Part shown: positions 1-7,531 of the stretch, in pieces
How the letters are laid out: each line of letters begins with the position of its first letter
How positions within the stretch are numbered: position 1 is the first letter of the stretch
Notes under the pieces: generated by a model
What the model was told of the DNA's origin: nothing
Database searches by the model: none
What the model saw: only the letters and a program-made list of their open reading frames with translations
Made by a program: the position numbers and the translations under genes
Source of the DNA: JBOGXA01 sp050694175
GTDB lineage: Bacteria; Actinomycetota; CADDZG01; WHSQ01
Reading direction: 5' to 3'
Assembly (NCBI GenBank): GCA_050694175.1
Contig: JBOGXA010000009.1
Coordinates: forward strand, 1-64,000
Length of the DNA: 64,000 nucleotides

Positions 1-31
1 TTTCCCGTAGATCTCCGCCGATGAAGCCCAT
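1..31 (-). CDS. Start of an unidentified gene cut by the window edge
   Basis: A strong ribosome binding site (AGAGGAGG, about 35-43 on the minus strand) lies just before an ATG at 31. It opens a reading frame of ten codons (M-G-F-I-G-G-D-L-R-E) that runs off the left edge. The product cannot be identified from ten residues. Short secreted WXG100-type proteins can begin in a similar way, but that is only a guess. The gene would follow sodC in the same direction. Confidence 0.35.
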   Translation of the reverse strand, partial: MGFIGGDLRE

Positions 32-110
32 GACCACCTCCTCTGAGAGGGACCGTTGGGCTCCTTGTCGCAGACTTCCGAAGCTCAGCGGTGGATATGC
101 AGGAGGTGTA

Positions 111-734
111 TCAGTCGTCGTCGTCATCGTCGTCGTGGCCCCTGTCGTCGACCACTCCACACGCGGCCCGGCTCCCTGCGTCGCCGGTCGCAAGCGTCGC
201 CGAATCCGGACCGAAGGTGTTCTCGGTGTGCGAGTGGTACCGCGTCGGAATGTTCGCGAAGTTGTCACGCCCCGAGTGCACGATGACTGCGCTGCCGTCC
301 GCATCCATCAATTCCGCGGTGGTGAAGCGGTCGGTGAGAAACCTCGAGTACCCACGACCGTCGTTCATCACGAGCAGGCTCGGTAGGTCGCCCGCGTGAT
401 CGCCGTGAGTCCGCGCGCCGGGGTTGTAGTGCCCGCCCGCGCTGGTGAAGGGTCCTCCGGGGGCATCTGGATCGCACACTCCCACCGCGTGGACGTGGAA
501 CCCGTGGAATCCGGGTGCAAGATTCCAGGCCGAGACCGTGACCATGGTCGCTCCTCGGTGGGGCTCGAGCCGGACGACACCAACTCTGCTCCCCGCGGAG
601 TCGTGAAGAACTGCCCGCGCGGCCCTCTTGCGAGCCGAGACATCGCCACCGAAGATCCCCGTTAGCAGAAACGCGACCACGGCCATGACGAGCAGCCCGG
701 CACCGATCGCGCCCCGGTAGAGTCGAAGAGTCAT
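111..734 (-). CDS. sodC: Cu/Zn superoxide dismutase, membrane-anchored, with poly-Asp tail
   Basis: Superoxide dismutase of the Cu/Zn family, acting outside the membrane to turn superoxide into peroxide and oxygen. About 207 residues. A hydrophobic signal or anchor occupies roughly residues 5-27. The metal-site motifs GFHGFHVH, GGHYNP, HGDHAGDLP and DNFANIPTRY are present, as are the two Cys of the conserved disulfide (VGVCDP and SRAACGVV). The ATG at 734 is preferred over a GTG at 743 because GGAGGGAG sits at a suitable distance from it. The protein ends with GH followed by seven Asp, an unusual acidic tail not needed for the fold. The neighbours are an unrelated P-loop kinase and an Fe/Mn SOD. 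Confidence 0.9.
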   Translation of the reverse strand: MTLRLYRGAIGAGLLVMAVVAFLLTGIFGGDVSARKRAARAVLHDSAGSRVGVVRLEPHRGATMVTVSAWNLAPGFHGFHVHAVGVCDPDAPGGPFTSAGGHYNPGARTHGDHAGDLPSLLVMNDGRGYSRFLTDRFTTAELMDADGSAVIVHSGRDNFANIPTRYHSHTENTFGPDSATLATGDAGSRAACGVVDDRGHDDDDDDD

Positions 735-808
735 TGCGATCACTCCCTCCAGAGTCGTCGCCTACGCCGCCAACGCTAACAAGACTTCCCAGGGCTCGCC
801 CGAACCAT

Positions 809-1342
809 TCACTCCGTCCAGCCGAGGCGCTCGAGCACGTCGGCGGCCACTTCCCCAACCGAGCGGGAATCGGTGGTCACGCGGATATCCGCCACCAACC
901 CTCGCTCCTGCGCGACCGAGAATTCCTGAGCCTGGGCCAGGTGCTCCTCGAGAATCTCTCCCTCATCCCTGGCGCGCAGGCGCGCAGACACCGTTTGCAT
1001 CGACGCGGTCAGACGAACGACGATCAGGTTCGCATCGGGCAGGGCTGCCCGTAGTGAATCGACCTGCCGATCGTTGGTTAGCGAACGTGCGAGCACGAAA
1101 TGACGAACCCCGGCGTCGATGAAGTTCGGCACGATCGCCGCCAGGTTGGTCACGATCAGTACGTCGGGTGTCGGCGCGCGTACCGGAGCGAGATGCACCC
1201 ACCCGAGCCAGTCGAGGTCCACGACCGCAGTGGCGATGCCCTTCTTACCGAGCATCTCCCCAATCGCCGTGGCAACCGACGTCTTGCCGGAGCCGATCGT
1301 GCCGGTGATCACGACGGCCACCAGAGACGGCTCCTTCGTCAT
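809..1342 (-). CDS. Small P-loop nucleotide kinase-like ATPase
   Basis: A 177-residue single-domain P-loop protein. The Walker A motif GTIGSGKTS lies at about residues 13-21, and an acidic stretch VVDLDWLGW follows the second strand. A late segment (VSARLRARDEGE) resembles the lid of small kinases. Proteins of this kind are often labelled adenylylsulfate kinase-like, but specific APS-kinase motifs are not visible, so the substrate is unknown. The start lacks a Shine-Dalgarno sequence and has a TAGATT hexamer 6 nt upstream, suggesting a leaderless transcript. It is divergent from sodA. Confidence 0.7.
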   Translation of the reverse strand: MTKEPSLVAVVITGTIGSGKTSVATAIGEMLGKKGIATAVVDLDWLGWVHLAPVRAPTPDVLIVTNLAAIVPNFIDAGVRHFVLARSLTNDRQVDSLRAALPDANLIVVRLTASMQTVSARLRARDEGEILEEHLAQAQEFSVAQERGLVADIRVTTDSRSVGEVAADVLERLGWTE

Positions 1343-1348
1343 CGGACC

Positions 1349-1354
1349 AATCTA
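1349..1354 (-). promoter_or_regulatory. Leaderless-type -10 element of the P-loop kinase gene
   Basis: TAGATT on the minus strand, separated by six bases (GGTCCG) from the ATG at 1342, with no Shine-Dalgarno sequence. This fits transcription starting at or next to the start codon. Confidence 0.45.
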
Positions 1355-1449
1355 AGGCAGGGCGCGGGACCGGCCGCCGAGGGTAGTTGCCGGTCACGAG
1401 GGGTAGGCTCAAGAAGAGATGAGAAAGTCACACAATGAAAGGAGTGGCC

Positions 1450-2055
1450 ATGGCTGAGAAGTACACGCTTCCGGACCTGCCGTACGCCCACGATGCGCTC
1501 GAGCCTCACATCGACGCCCAGACGATGGAGATCCATCACTCCAAACACCACCAGACGTATGTGGACAAGGCGAATGCCGCCCTTGAAGCATTGGAAAAGG
1601 CGCGCGCCAACGACGACACGTCGCTGGTCCAGTACTGGACGCACGTGCACGCCTTCAACCTCGGCGGACACATCAACCACACGATCTTCTGGCGGAACAT
1701 GGGTCCGGACGGCGGCGGCGAGCCCGACGGCGCACTCGCCGACCAAATCACGAGCGACTTCGGTAGCTTCGGCGCGTTCAAAGCCCAGTTCAGCGCAAAC
1801 GCAATCGCGGTCGAGGGCTCCGGCTGGGGCTGGCTCTGCTGGGACGGAGTGTCCAAAAGCCTGGTCATCCAACAGATCGAGAAGCAGATGGACATCTTGA
1901 CGCCCGGCCTGTTCCCGCTTCTGGGTATCGACGTCTGGGAGCACGCCTACTACCTCAAGTATCAGAACAAGCGGCCCGACTACGTCGAAGCGTGGTGGAA
2001 CGTAGTCAACTGGAGCAACATAACCGAGCGGTTGGAGCGCGCGCGGGGCTTCTAG
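1450..2055 (+). CDS. sodA: Superoxide dismutase, Fe/Mn family
   Basis: Cytoplasmic Fe/Mn superoxide dismutase of 201 residues, the usual length. The four metal ligands are visible: the early His in EIHHSKHHQ, the His in GGHINHTIFW, and the Asp and His of GIDVWEHAYY. The start at 1450 (MAEKYTLP) is chosen because AAAGGAG precedes it by 5 nt; an in-frame ATG at 1435 has no such site. Mn or Fe preference cannot be decided from sequence alone. A GC-rich hairpin follows the stop codon. With sodC 0.7 kb away, superoxide is handled both inside and outside the membrane. Confidence 0.95.
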   Translation: MAEKYTLPDLPYAHDALEPHIDAQTMEIHHSKHHQTYVDKANAALEALEKARANDDTSLVQYWTHVHAFNLGGHINHTIFWRNMGPDGGGEPDGALADQITSDFGSFGAFKAQFSANAIAVEGSGWGWLCWDGVSKSLVIQQIEKQMDILTPGLFPLLGIDVWEHAYYLKYQNKRPDYVEAWWNVVNWSNITERLERARGF

Positions 2056-2061
2056 TCGAAG

Positions 2062-2604
2062 TCAGAGCGACTTCTCGGGCCGGGCCTTCACGCCCGGCCC
2101 GATCTCTTCGTCGGTCAGAACGTGAATCCCCTCGCGGCGCAACAGCGCGACGGTGACGCCGTCCCCGGCCGTGATCGTTTTTGAGAAAGTCCCGTCGTAG
2201 ACGGCGCCGCGTCCACACGAGGGGCTGCGAGCCTTGAGGACGGCGACGGTCGCCCCCGTTCGCCGAGCCGCTTCGAGCGCCTGCCGTGCGCCCCATATGT
2301 AGGCGTGTGTGACATCGATGCCGCCGGCCGTGATCACCCGGGCCCGACCCGCCAGCACATCGTCGCCCAACCCGCCCACGATCTCGGCCGGTGGCCGCGG
2401 CGTGCCCAGGCCCCCATCGACCTCCGGGCACACGAGCACAGCCCGGCCTTCGGCAACCAGCCGGGCGACGCCATCGTCTGGGTTCGCGGACCCGTCGAAG
2501 CGGCACGACCGGCCGGCGAGACACGCCGATACCAGGACCGGGCCGGATCCGTGCTCCGAGTCAGAGGGCTCAGCGGTGGGCAATGTACCGGTCATCCGCC
2601 CCAT
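2062..2604 (-). CDS. DUF523 family protein
   Basis: A protein of about 180 residues whose core begins with VLVSACLAGRSCRFDG, carries CPEVDGGLGTPRPP in the middle and KARSPSCGRG later. These Cys-containing blocks are the hallmark of the DUF523 family, whose role is unknown; the conserved Cys suggest metal or cluster binding (inference). The start is uncertain: in-frame ATGs lie at 2616, 2604 and 2595, and 2604 is taken because GGGGGA precedes it. The stop lies 7 nt from the sodA stop on the other strand, so the two genes converge, and their shared hairpin lies inside the 3' end of this gene. Confidence 0.8.
   Translation of the reverse strand: MGRMTGTLPTAEPSDSEHGSGPVLVSACLAGRSCRFDGSANPDDGVARLVAEGRAVLVCPEVDGGLGTPRPPAEIVGGLGDDVLAGRARVITAGGIDVTHAYIWGARQALEAARRTGATVAVLKARSPSCGRGAVYDGTFSKTITAGDGVTVALLRREGIHVLTDEEIGPGVKARPEKSL
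2077..2100 (+). terminator. GC-rich hairpin after sodA
   Basis: GGGCCGGGC and GCCCGGCCC form a perfect 9-bp stem around a 6-nt loop, starting 22 nt after the sodA stop. There is no T run. It overlaps the last codons of the convergent DUF523 gene. Confidence 0.45.
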
Positions 2605-2656
2605 TTTGTCCCCCATCGAGGCGATCTCGGGGGGAATAATGGAGATCGCCGAGACG

Positions 2657-2681
2657 TTTTTTGTGTACGAGACACAACAAA
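2657..2681. promoter_or_regulatory. Near-perfect palindrome, candidate operator
   Basis: TTGTGT and ACACAA flank ACGAG (2661-2677). The symmetry continues outward, after one mismatched pair, through TTT on the left and AAA on the right. It lies between DUF523 (minus) and the sigma factor gene (plus), in an AT-rich patch unlike its surroundings. The size fits a dimeric repressor site. The regulator is unknown. Confidence 0.45.
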
Positions 2682-2734
2682 TCACCCCTTCCCCACGGGA
2701 GGGGAATTCCGTACGATGAGAGAATAGGTTCGGA

Positions 2735-2754
2735 AGGACCAAAGAGGACCAAAG
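2735..2754 (+). repeat. Tandem 10-bp repeat in the sigma factor leader
   Basis: Two exact head-to-tail copies of AGGACCAAAG, starting about 5 nt after a TAGGTT hexamer and about 175 nt before the sigma factor start codon. Confidence 0.6.
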
Positions 2755-2927
2755 AGAAACGAGAAGTAGCGGGCTGAAAGGCACCGTTGAGGCAGAACGA
2801 ACCCCGGCTCAGCCGCCACGCGGCACCAGGCCACTCCCGCCGGAGGGTTCGCCTCGACCACCTGGCACATCAGCACTTAACAGGGGTCTCAGCACGCGCA
2901 TGAACGACTAAAGGGGTCGGTAACCAA

Positions 2928-3878
2928 ATGAGTCAGGCGTCGCGCCCGTACGACACGAGAGAGGATGCTGCGCACGAAGATCTTGTGCGGCAGTACCTGC
3001 GCGAGATCGGACAGTATCCGCTTCTCAACGACATCCAAGAGGTAGAACTCGCCAAGGCGATCGAAGACGGCGAGAAGGCGCTCGAGAGGCTCGAGAAGGC
3101 GAGACGGCTGAGCGACAAGCAGCGGCGTGATCTCGAGGCGACCGTCCGCACCGGCAGGGCCGCCAAGCGCCGCTTCATCCAGTCGAACCTGCGGCTGGTC
3201 GTGTCGATCGCCAAGAAGTATTCGGCGGCGGGGCTCCCTCTCCTCGACCTCATCCAGGAGGGCAACCTCGGGCTGATGCGAGCGGTCGAGAAGTTCGATT
3301 ACCAGCGCGGTTTCAAGTTCTCAACCTACGCGACCTGGTGGATCCGCCAGGCCATCACCCGCGCCATTGCCGACAAGGCTCGCACGATCCGAATCCCCGT
3401 TCACATGGTCGAGACGCTCTATCGCGTTCGCAAGGTCCAGTCGGAGCTGCTCGAGAAGCTCGGGCGCGAGCCCACCATCGAAGAGATCGCCGAACAATCG
3501 GATCTCACTCCCGAGAAAGTGCGGGAGGCGTTCCGCGTGCTCCCCGAGCCGGTCAGCCTGCACGAGCCGGTCGGCGACGAGGACGCCGAGCTCGGCGACT
3601 TCATCGAGGACGAAGACGTCGAGGGCCCCTTCCAAGCGGCGGCGGTCGCCCTGCGTCAGGACGACCTGTGGGACATGCTGGATTCGCTCTCGGAGCGAGA
3701 GCGAAAGGTACTCGCACTCCGCTTCGGCCTCGTAACCGGCGAGCCCCGCACCCTGGAGGAAGTCGGTAAGGAATTCAATCTGACGCGCGAGCGAATCCGC
3801 CAGATCGAGGCCAAGGCACTGTCGAAGCTCCGCCACCCGAGCACCCCCGGCAAGCTTCGCGACATGGTGACCATCTAA
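2928..3878 (+). CDS. sigA: RNA polymerase sigma factor, principal (RpoD/SigA) type
   Basis: A 316-residue sigma-70 that directs RNA polymerase to promoters. Region 1.2 is at about residues 18-50 (DLVRQYLREIGQYPLL). Region 2 spans about 100-170, with NLRLVVSIAKKY, DLIQEGNLGLMRAVEKFDY and FSTYATWWIRQAI, the -10 recognition and melting surface. Region 3 follows (IRIPVHMVE). Region 4 is at about 250-310, with the helix-turn-helix TLEEVGKEFNLTRERIRQIEA. It is shorter than many actinobacterial principal sigma factors and lacks a long acidic region 1.1, so a group 2 factor is possible. AAAGGGG precedes the ATG. The Lrp-type and thiI genes follow closely on the same strand. Confidence 0.93.
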   Translation: MSQASRPYDTREDAAHEDLVRQYLREIGQYPLLNDIQEVELAKAIEDGEKALERLEKARRLSDKQRRDLEATVRTGRAAKRRFIQSNLRLVVSIAKKYSAAGLPLLDLIQEGNLGLMRAVEKFDYQRGFKFSTYATWWIRQAITRAIADKARTIRIPVHMVETLYRVRKVQSELLEKLGREPTIEEIAEQSDLTPEKVREAFRVLPEPVSLHEPVGDEDAELGDFIEDEDVEGPFQAAAVALRQDDLWDMLDSLSERERKVLALRFGLVTGEPRTLEEVGKEFNLTRERIRQIEAKALSKLRHPSTPGKLRDMVTI

Positions 3879-3884
3879 GAGCGA

Positions 3885-3890
3885 TAGTTT
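3885..3890 (+). promoter_or_regulatory. Leaderless-type -10 element of the Lrp-type gene
   Basis: TAGTTT lies 7 nt before the ATG at 3898, with no Shine-Dalgarno sequence. It allows transcription independent of the upstream sigma factor gene. Confidence 0.35.
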
Positions 3891-3897
3891 CGGTCGC

Positions 3898-4188
3898 ATG
3901 GTCACGACCGTCGTCCTCGCCGTCTGCGACATCCATCGCGTCCCTGAGACTGCCCAAGCGGTCGCCGACATCGCCGAGGTAAGCGAGGTTTATTCGGTCG
4001 CGGGTGATTACGATCTCGTGATAATGGTGCGCGTTCGCAATCATGACGATCTTGCGCGCGTCGTGACGGAGGAGATCGCCAAGATCGACGGCATCGAGCG
4101 AACGCAGACCCTGGTTGCGTTCAAGGTCTATTCGCGCCTCGACGTCGAGTCACTTTTCTCGCTCGGGTTTGATGAAGAAGTTGGGTGA
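3898..4188 (+). CDS. Stand-alone Lrp/AsnC effector-binding (RAM) domain protein
   Basis: A 96-residue protein that matches only the C-terminal, ligand-binding half of Lrp/AsnC regulators: a ferredoxin-like fold of two strand-helix-strand units (VLAVCDIHRVPETAQ, VAGDYDLVIMVRV, IDGIERTQTLVAFKVY). The DNA-binding helix-turn-helix is absent. Stand-alone domains of this kind form oligomers that bind amino acids, so a role in sensing or in modulating a full-length regulator is likely. It sits 19 nt after the sigma factor gene and 9 nt before thiI. Confidence 0.85.
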   Translation: MVTTVVLAVCDIHRVPETAQAVADIAEVSEVYSVAGDYDLVIMVRVRNHDDLARVVTEEIAKIDGIERTQTLVAFKVYSRLDVESLFSLGFDEEVG

Positions 4189-4197
4189 GGCCACTCC

Positions 4198-5385
4198 ATG
4201 GACGCGCTCGTCGCGCACTACCACGAGGTCGGACTCAAAGGGCGTAATCGAGGGTTCTTCGAGGAGACTCTCGCCCGCAATCTGAAGCGGGCGGTGCGCG
4301 GCACCGGCTACCGGCGATTGTGGCGGGGGTTCGGTCGCATCCACATCGGCTTCCATCCCAACGCGGTTGTCGACGAGGCCGTCGTCCGTGCGGCGCGCGT
4401 TTTTGGCGTCGCGTTCGTGGGGGCCGGCCGCCGGGCAGCGCCGGATCTCGATTCTTTGGGTACGACGGCGCTGGAGATCATGAAGGCCGAGCCGTTCGAG
4501 TCGTTCGCGGTGCGGGCTCGGCGCTCTTACTCCGTGCTCGACGTGTCCTCGCAGGAGATCAACATCGCGATCGGCCAGCTCATCAAGGACGCAACCGGTG
4601 CGCGCGTTGACCTCAAGAGACCCGACGCAACCCTCTGGATCGAGCTGTTCGGGAAACAGGCCGTCGTCTATCGTCGCCGGGTGGAGGGGCCGGGAGGCCT
4701 GCCCGCAGGAGTATCGGGCCGAATGCTGGTCCTGCTGTCGGGCGGCATCGACTCGCCTGTGGCGGCGTGGCGCATGGCCCGGCGTGGGGCCGAAGTCGAG
4801 CTGATCCATTTCCACGGACACCCGTTCACCGATCCCTCATCGATGCGTCAAGCCTCCGACCTCGCCGAGATGCTTGCCCGCTACCACCTCAGGCTGGTCC
4901 TGCACCTGATCCCGCTGGCGGACACACAGCGCGAGATAGTGACGCACGCTCCCGCGAGCCTGCGTGTCGTGCTGTACAGGCGCGCCATGATGCGCATCGC
5001 GGCCTCGCTGGGAGCCGAGCGAGGCGCGCAGGCGCTCGTCACCGGCGACTCGCTTGGACAGGTCGCGTCGCAGACGATCGAGAACCTCCGAACGGTCGAC
5101 GCGGCGGTACCCGAGACGAACGTTCTGCGCCCGCTTATCGGCTTCGACAAACAGGAGATTATCGACGCGGCTAAGTCAATCGGCACCTACGAGATCTCGG
5201 CGCGCCGCTACCAGGACTGCTGCGTACTCTTCGAACCCCGCTCGCCCGCGACGCGCGCCACGGCCGAGCAAGCCGACGCTGCGGAGGCGTCCTTGGACCT
5301 AGACGCACTCGTGGGCAAGGCCCTCGCAGGAATCGAAACGCGCGTATTCGAGCTGCCGGAGCCCCAAGTTACAGCTTCGCCCTGA
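4198..5385 (+). CDS. thiI: ThiI-like tRNA sulfurtransferase (4-thiouridine synthesis)
   Basis: 395 residues. ThiI adenylates uridine 8 of tRNA and transfers sulfur to give 4-thiouridine. An N-terminal ferredoxin-like segment begins HYHEVGLKGRN; a THUMP domain covers about residues 60-165; the PP-loop ATP motif SGGIDSP is at 181-187. Near the end DCCVLFEPRSPATRAT contains Cys in the position of the family's catalytic Cys. There is no C-terminal rhodanese domain, as in many bacteria, so sulfur must come from another protein; a two-domain rhodanese is encoded 2 kb away. The last 17 nt overlap the end of the convergent aldehyde dehydrogenase gene. Confidence 0.92.
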   Translation: MDALVAHYHEVGLKGRNRGFFEETLARNLKRAVRGTGYRRLWRGFGRIHIGFHPNAVVDEAVVRAARVFGVAFVGAGRRAAPDLDSLGTTALEIMKAEPFESFAVRARRSYSVLDVSSQEINIAIGQLIKDATGARVDLKRPDATLWIELFGKQAVVYRRRVEGPGGLPAGVSGRMLVLLSGGIDSPVAAWRMARRGAEVELIHFHGHPFTDPSSMRQASDLAEMLARYHLRLVLHLIPLADTQREIVTHAPASLRVVLYRRAMMRIAASLGAERGAQALVTGDSLGQVASQTIENLRTVDAAVPETNVLRPLIGFDKQEIIDAAKSIGTYEISARRYQDCCVLFEPRSPATRATAEQADAAEASLDLDALVGKALAGIETRVFELPEPQVTASP

Positions 5386-6949
5386 CGGCGCGGCCGGCGT
5401 GCTTTGCGACCGTCGGAAGCTCCCGGAGTCTTTGCGACCACGACGGCGCCGACAACATCCTGGCGGCGGCATGTGCCAGCTCGTTCGTCGCCTCGTCGTA
5501 CGGGTACCACCACACGCGCTTCATGTTGGGCATGAGGTTCCGCGCAACGGTGGTCGGCACGACAAACTCTCGCAGCCCGGCCGCCCCCTGAAGCCTGCCG
5601 TAGCCGGACTCGCCGACACCTCCCCACGGCGCCCACGGCGCAGCCCCTGTCTCGCCGTGGCCGTTTATCGTCACGGTTCCAGCCCGGAGGCGCGCGGCGA
5701 TCGCTTCGCCCTTCCTCGTTGAGCTCGTCCACACCGACGCCGTCAGGTTGAAGCCCTCATCGTTCGCGCGACGGACTGCTTCGGCTTCGTCCCGCACCGT
5801 GATGATCGGGAGCACCGGACCGAATGTCTCTTCCTTGATGATGTCCATTTCGTCGCCAACGCCTTCGATCACGGTTGGAGGGTAGAACAGGCTGCCATCG
5901 CCAGACTTCTCGCCGTCTCCGCCGGCCAACACTGTGGCGCCCTTGGCCACCGCGTCGGTCACGTGCCGTTCGACGGTCTCGAGCTGCGGCTTGAACGTGA
6001 GCGAGCCGATGTCGACCTCGCCGCTCCCCTGTCGCAGCTTGGTGAGCTTGGCAAGAAGCCGGCCTTTGAATTGCGCGGCGTTCGCCTCGGTCACGTATAC
6101 GCGCTCGACCGACGCGCATGTCTGTCCGGCGTTGAAGAACGAACTCCACAGGACACCCGAAGACGTGACGTCGAGGTTTGCATCCTCGCAAACGATGGCC
6201 GCGTCCTGGCCCCCCAGCTCCAACACGACCGGGGTCAGGTGCTTGGCCGCAGCCTGCGCGATCTTGCGGCCCGTTGCCGGAGATCCGATGAAGCAGATCT
6301 TGTCGCAGGGTGCATCGATCAGCGCGGTACCGACCCGGGCACCACCCTGGATAACCGTCGCTACGCCCGCGGGCAGGGGCTCGAGAACCTCCCGGATTCG
6401 CTCCCCCACCTGGGGTGTTATCTCCGACGGCTTCACCACCACTGTGTTTCCGGCAAAGAGCGCCGGCGCCACCGCCATGAACGCGAGAAAGAACGGATAG
6501 TTCCAGGGCGTAATGCATCCGACAACACCGAACGGTCGGAGGTCCACTCGCGCCACCATCCCGAGTGCAGGTCCGACGACACCTCCGACGCGCTGCGAGC
6601 GAAGGTGTTTCGGGGCCGTGCGTTCGTAGTACAGGAACGTGAGAATCGTCGGAAGCACGTCGTGAGTGAGGGCCTCGGTACGAGGCTTACCGCATTCTGC
6701 GGACACGGTCTCGACGATCGAGTCCAAGTTGTCGTAGATGCGATGACGCACCTCTTTCAGATGGCGGGCGCGTCCCTGCGGGGGAAGGGCCGCCCATTCC
6801 GGTGCAACCTTGCGGGCCGCCGCGACCGCATCACCCACATCGCCCGCGGTGTTGGCCCTGATCTCGCTGAGAGTCTCTCCGGTGCATGGGTTGAAAGACC
6901 TCAGCTTGGAGGTTCGGCCGCCCCGCGTCGTGGCCTTGGTCGGAGCCAT
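5369..6949 (-). CDS. NAD(P)-dependent aldehyde dehydrogenase
   Basis: A 526-residue enzyme of the aldehyde dehydrogenase superfamily, oxidising aldehydes to carboxylic acids. The general-base motif VLELGGQDA, the nucleophile motif FFNAGQTCASVERV, the cofactor region (PWNYPFFLAF and TVVVKPSEITP) and the late EETFGPVLP motif are all intact. A C-terminal extension of about 50 residues goes beyond the usual core. The start is the ATG at 6949, directly after AGGAGG; an upstream in-frame start at 6970 has no such site. The MoaD-like gene lies 39 nt upstream on the same strand and is probably co-transcribed. The substrate cannot be predicted. Confidence 0.92.
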   Translation of the reverse strand: MAPTKATTRGGRTSKLRSFNPCTGETLSEIRANTAGDVGDAVAAARKVAPEWAALPPQGRARHLKEVRHRIYDNLDSIVETVSAECGKPRTEALTHDVLPTILTFLYYERTAPKHLRSQRVGGVVGPALGMVARVDLRPFGVVGCITPWNYPFFLAFMAVAPALFAGNTVVVKPSEITPQVGERIREVLEPLPAGVATVIQGGARVGTALIDAPCDKICFIGSPATGRKIAQAAAKHLTPVVLELGGQDAAIVCEDANLDVTSSGVLWSSFFNAGQTCASVERVYVTEANAAQFKGRLLAKLTKLRQGSGEVDIGSLTFKPQLETVERHVTDAVAKGATVLAGGDGEKSGDGSLFYPPTVIEGVGDEMDIIKEETFGPVLPIITVRDEAEAVRRANDEGFNLTASVWTSSTRKGEAIAARLRAGTVTINGHGETGAAPWAPWGGVGESGYGRLQGAAGLREFVVPTTVARNLMPNMKRVWWYPYDEATNELAHAAARMLSAPSWSQRLRELPTVAKHAGRAVRAKL

Positions 6950-6988
6950 GGAGACCTCCTCGCCTATCAACTTGAACGAGTGGTCAGG

Positions 6989-7249
6989 TTATCGCGCGGC
7001 GGGACCCCGGGCGCCGCCCGCAAAGGGCGGCATGAGGGTGACCTCCGCTCCGTCGTGGAGGACCCGGCTGAGATCGGCGTGGACCCCATCAACCAGCAAT
7101 GAGAAGACGAGCGACCGGGGAGCTCCGAGAGCGTCCACCACCTCACCGACCGAGGCCTTCTCCGGTACCTCAACCTGGGCGCGGTTGCCCCCGGCCGTGG
7201 CCGGAAGGTACTCACGCATGGCGCCGAAACACACGACGGAAACGTGCAC
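6989..7249 (-). CDS. MoaD/ThiS-like ubiquitin-fold protein with C-terminal extension
   Basis: An 86-residue beta-grasp protein (VSVVCFGAMREYLPA, VGEVVDALG, LVDGVHADLS, GAEVTLMPPFAGG). MoaD and ThiS carry sulfur on a C-terminal Gly-Gly. Here the Gly-Gly is followed by seven further residues (ARGPAAR), so it could not be adenylated unless the tail is removed, as happens for some sulfur carriers processed by JAB peptidases. It may serve molybdopterin or another sulfur-transfer reaction. GTG start at 7249. It precedes the aldehyde dehydrogenase gene in the same direction. Confidence 0.75.
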   Translation of the reverse strand: MHVSVVCFGAMREYLPATAGGNRAQVEVPEKASVGEVVDALGAPRSLVFSLLVDGVHADLSRVLHDGAEVTLMPPFAGGARGPAAR

Positions 7250-7300
7250 GCCGTCACTCTAAAAGCGCGGGCCGCCGCTGTGATACAGAGGGCACGTCAC

Positions 7301-7429
7301 ATGGGGTCGGGAGGGTGGGAGCCGGGGCCGGATCCGGAGCACCAGGACTACGGCTCGTTCGCCGACTTCAGCGACCCCGACGGCAACACATGGGTCTTGC
7401 AGGAGAGGCGAGCCGAGCCCGGGGCGTGA
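7301..7429 (+). pseudogene. C-terminal remnant of a glyoxalase/VOC protein
   Basis: The translated segment GPDPEHQDYGSFADFSDPDG (about 7325-7384), followed by NTWVLQER, matches the very C-terminal end of common actinobacterial VOC (glyoxalase/bleomycin resistance) proteins, including the SDPDGN turn and the last strand. Everything upstream of it is missing: the sequence before 7300 belongs to the start of the MoaD-like gene on the other strand. I read this as a relic. It sits in the 280-nt gap between the MoaD-like and rhodanese genes. Confidence 0.6.
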
Positions 7430-7531
7430 CGGAGACAACGGCGGCTACCGCGATCACAGGCACCGAGTCAACCCTCGCGGAGCCGCCAGAATAATGAGAC
7501 GAACGGCCGGATCCCCCGGCGCTGGAGGCGC

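Larger units (their letters stand above)
2605..2927. other. Gene-free divergent region before the sigma factor gene
   Basis: This interval has no convincing gene. It holds the 25-bp palindrome at 2657-2681, a TAGGTT hexamer at 2725-2730 that could be a -10 element, a tandem 10-bp repeat at 2735-2754, and a leader of roughly 190 nt before the sigma factor ATG. No riboswitch fold is recognisable to me. Confidence 0.5.

Noticed and set aside
2700..2927. A riboswitch in the long sigma factor leader
   Set aside because: I could not recognise any conserved riboswitch core; only the tandem 10-bp repeat stands out.
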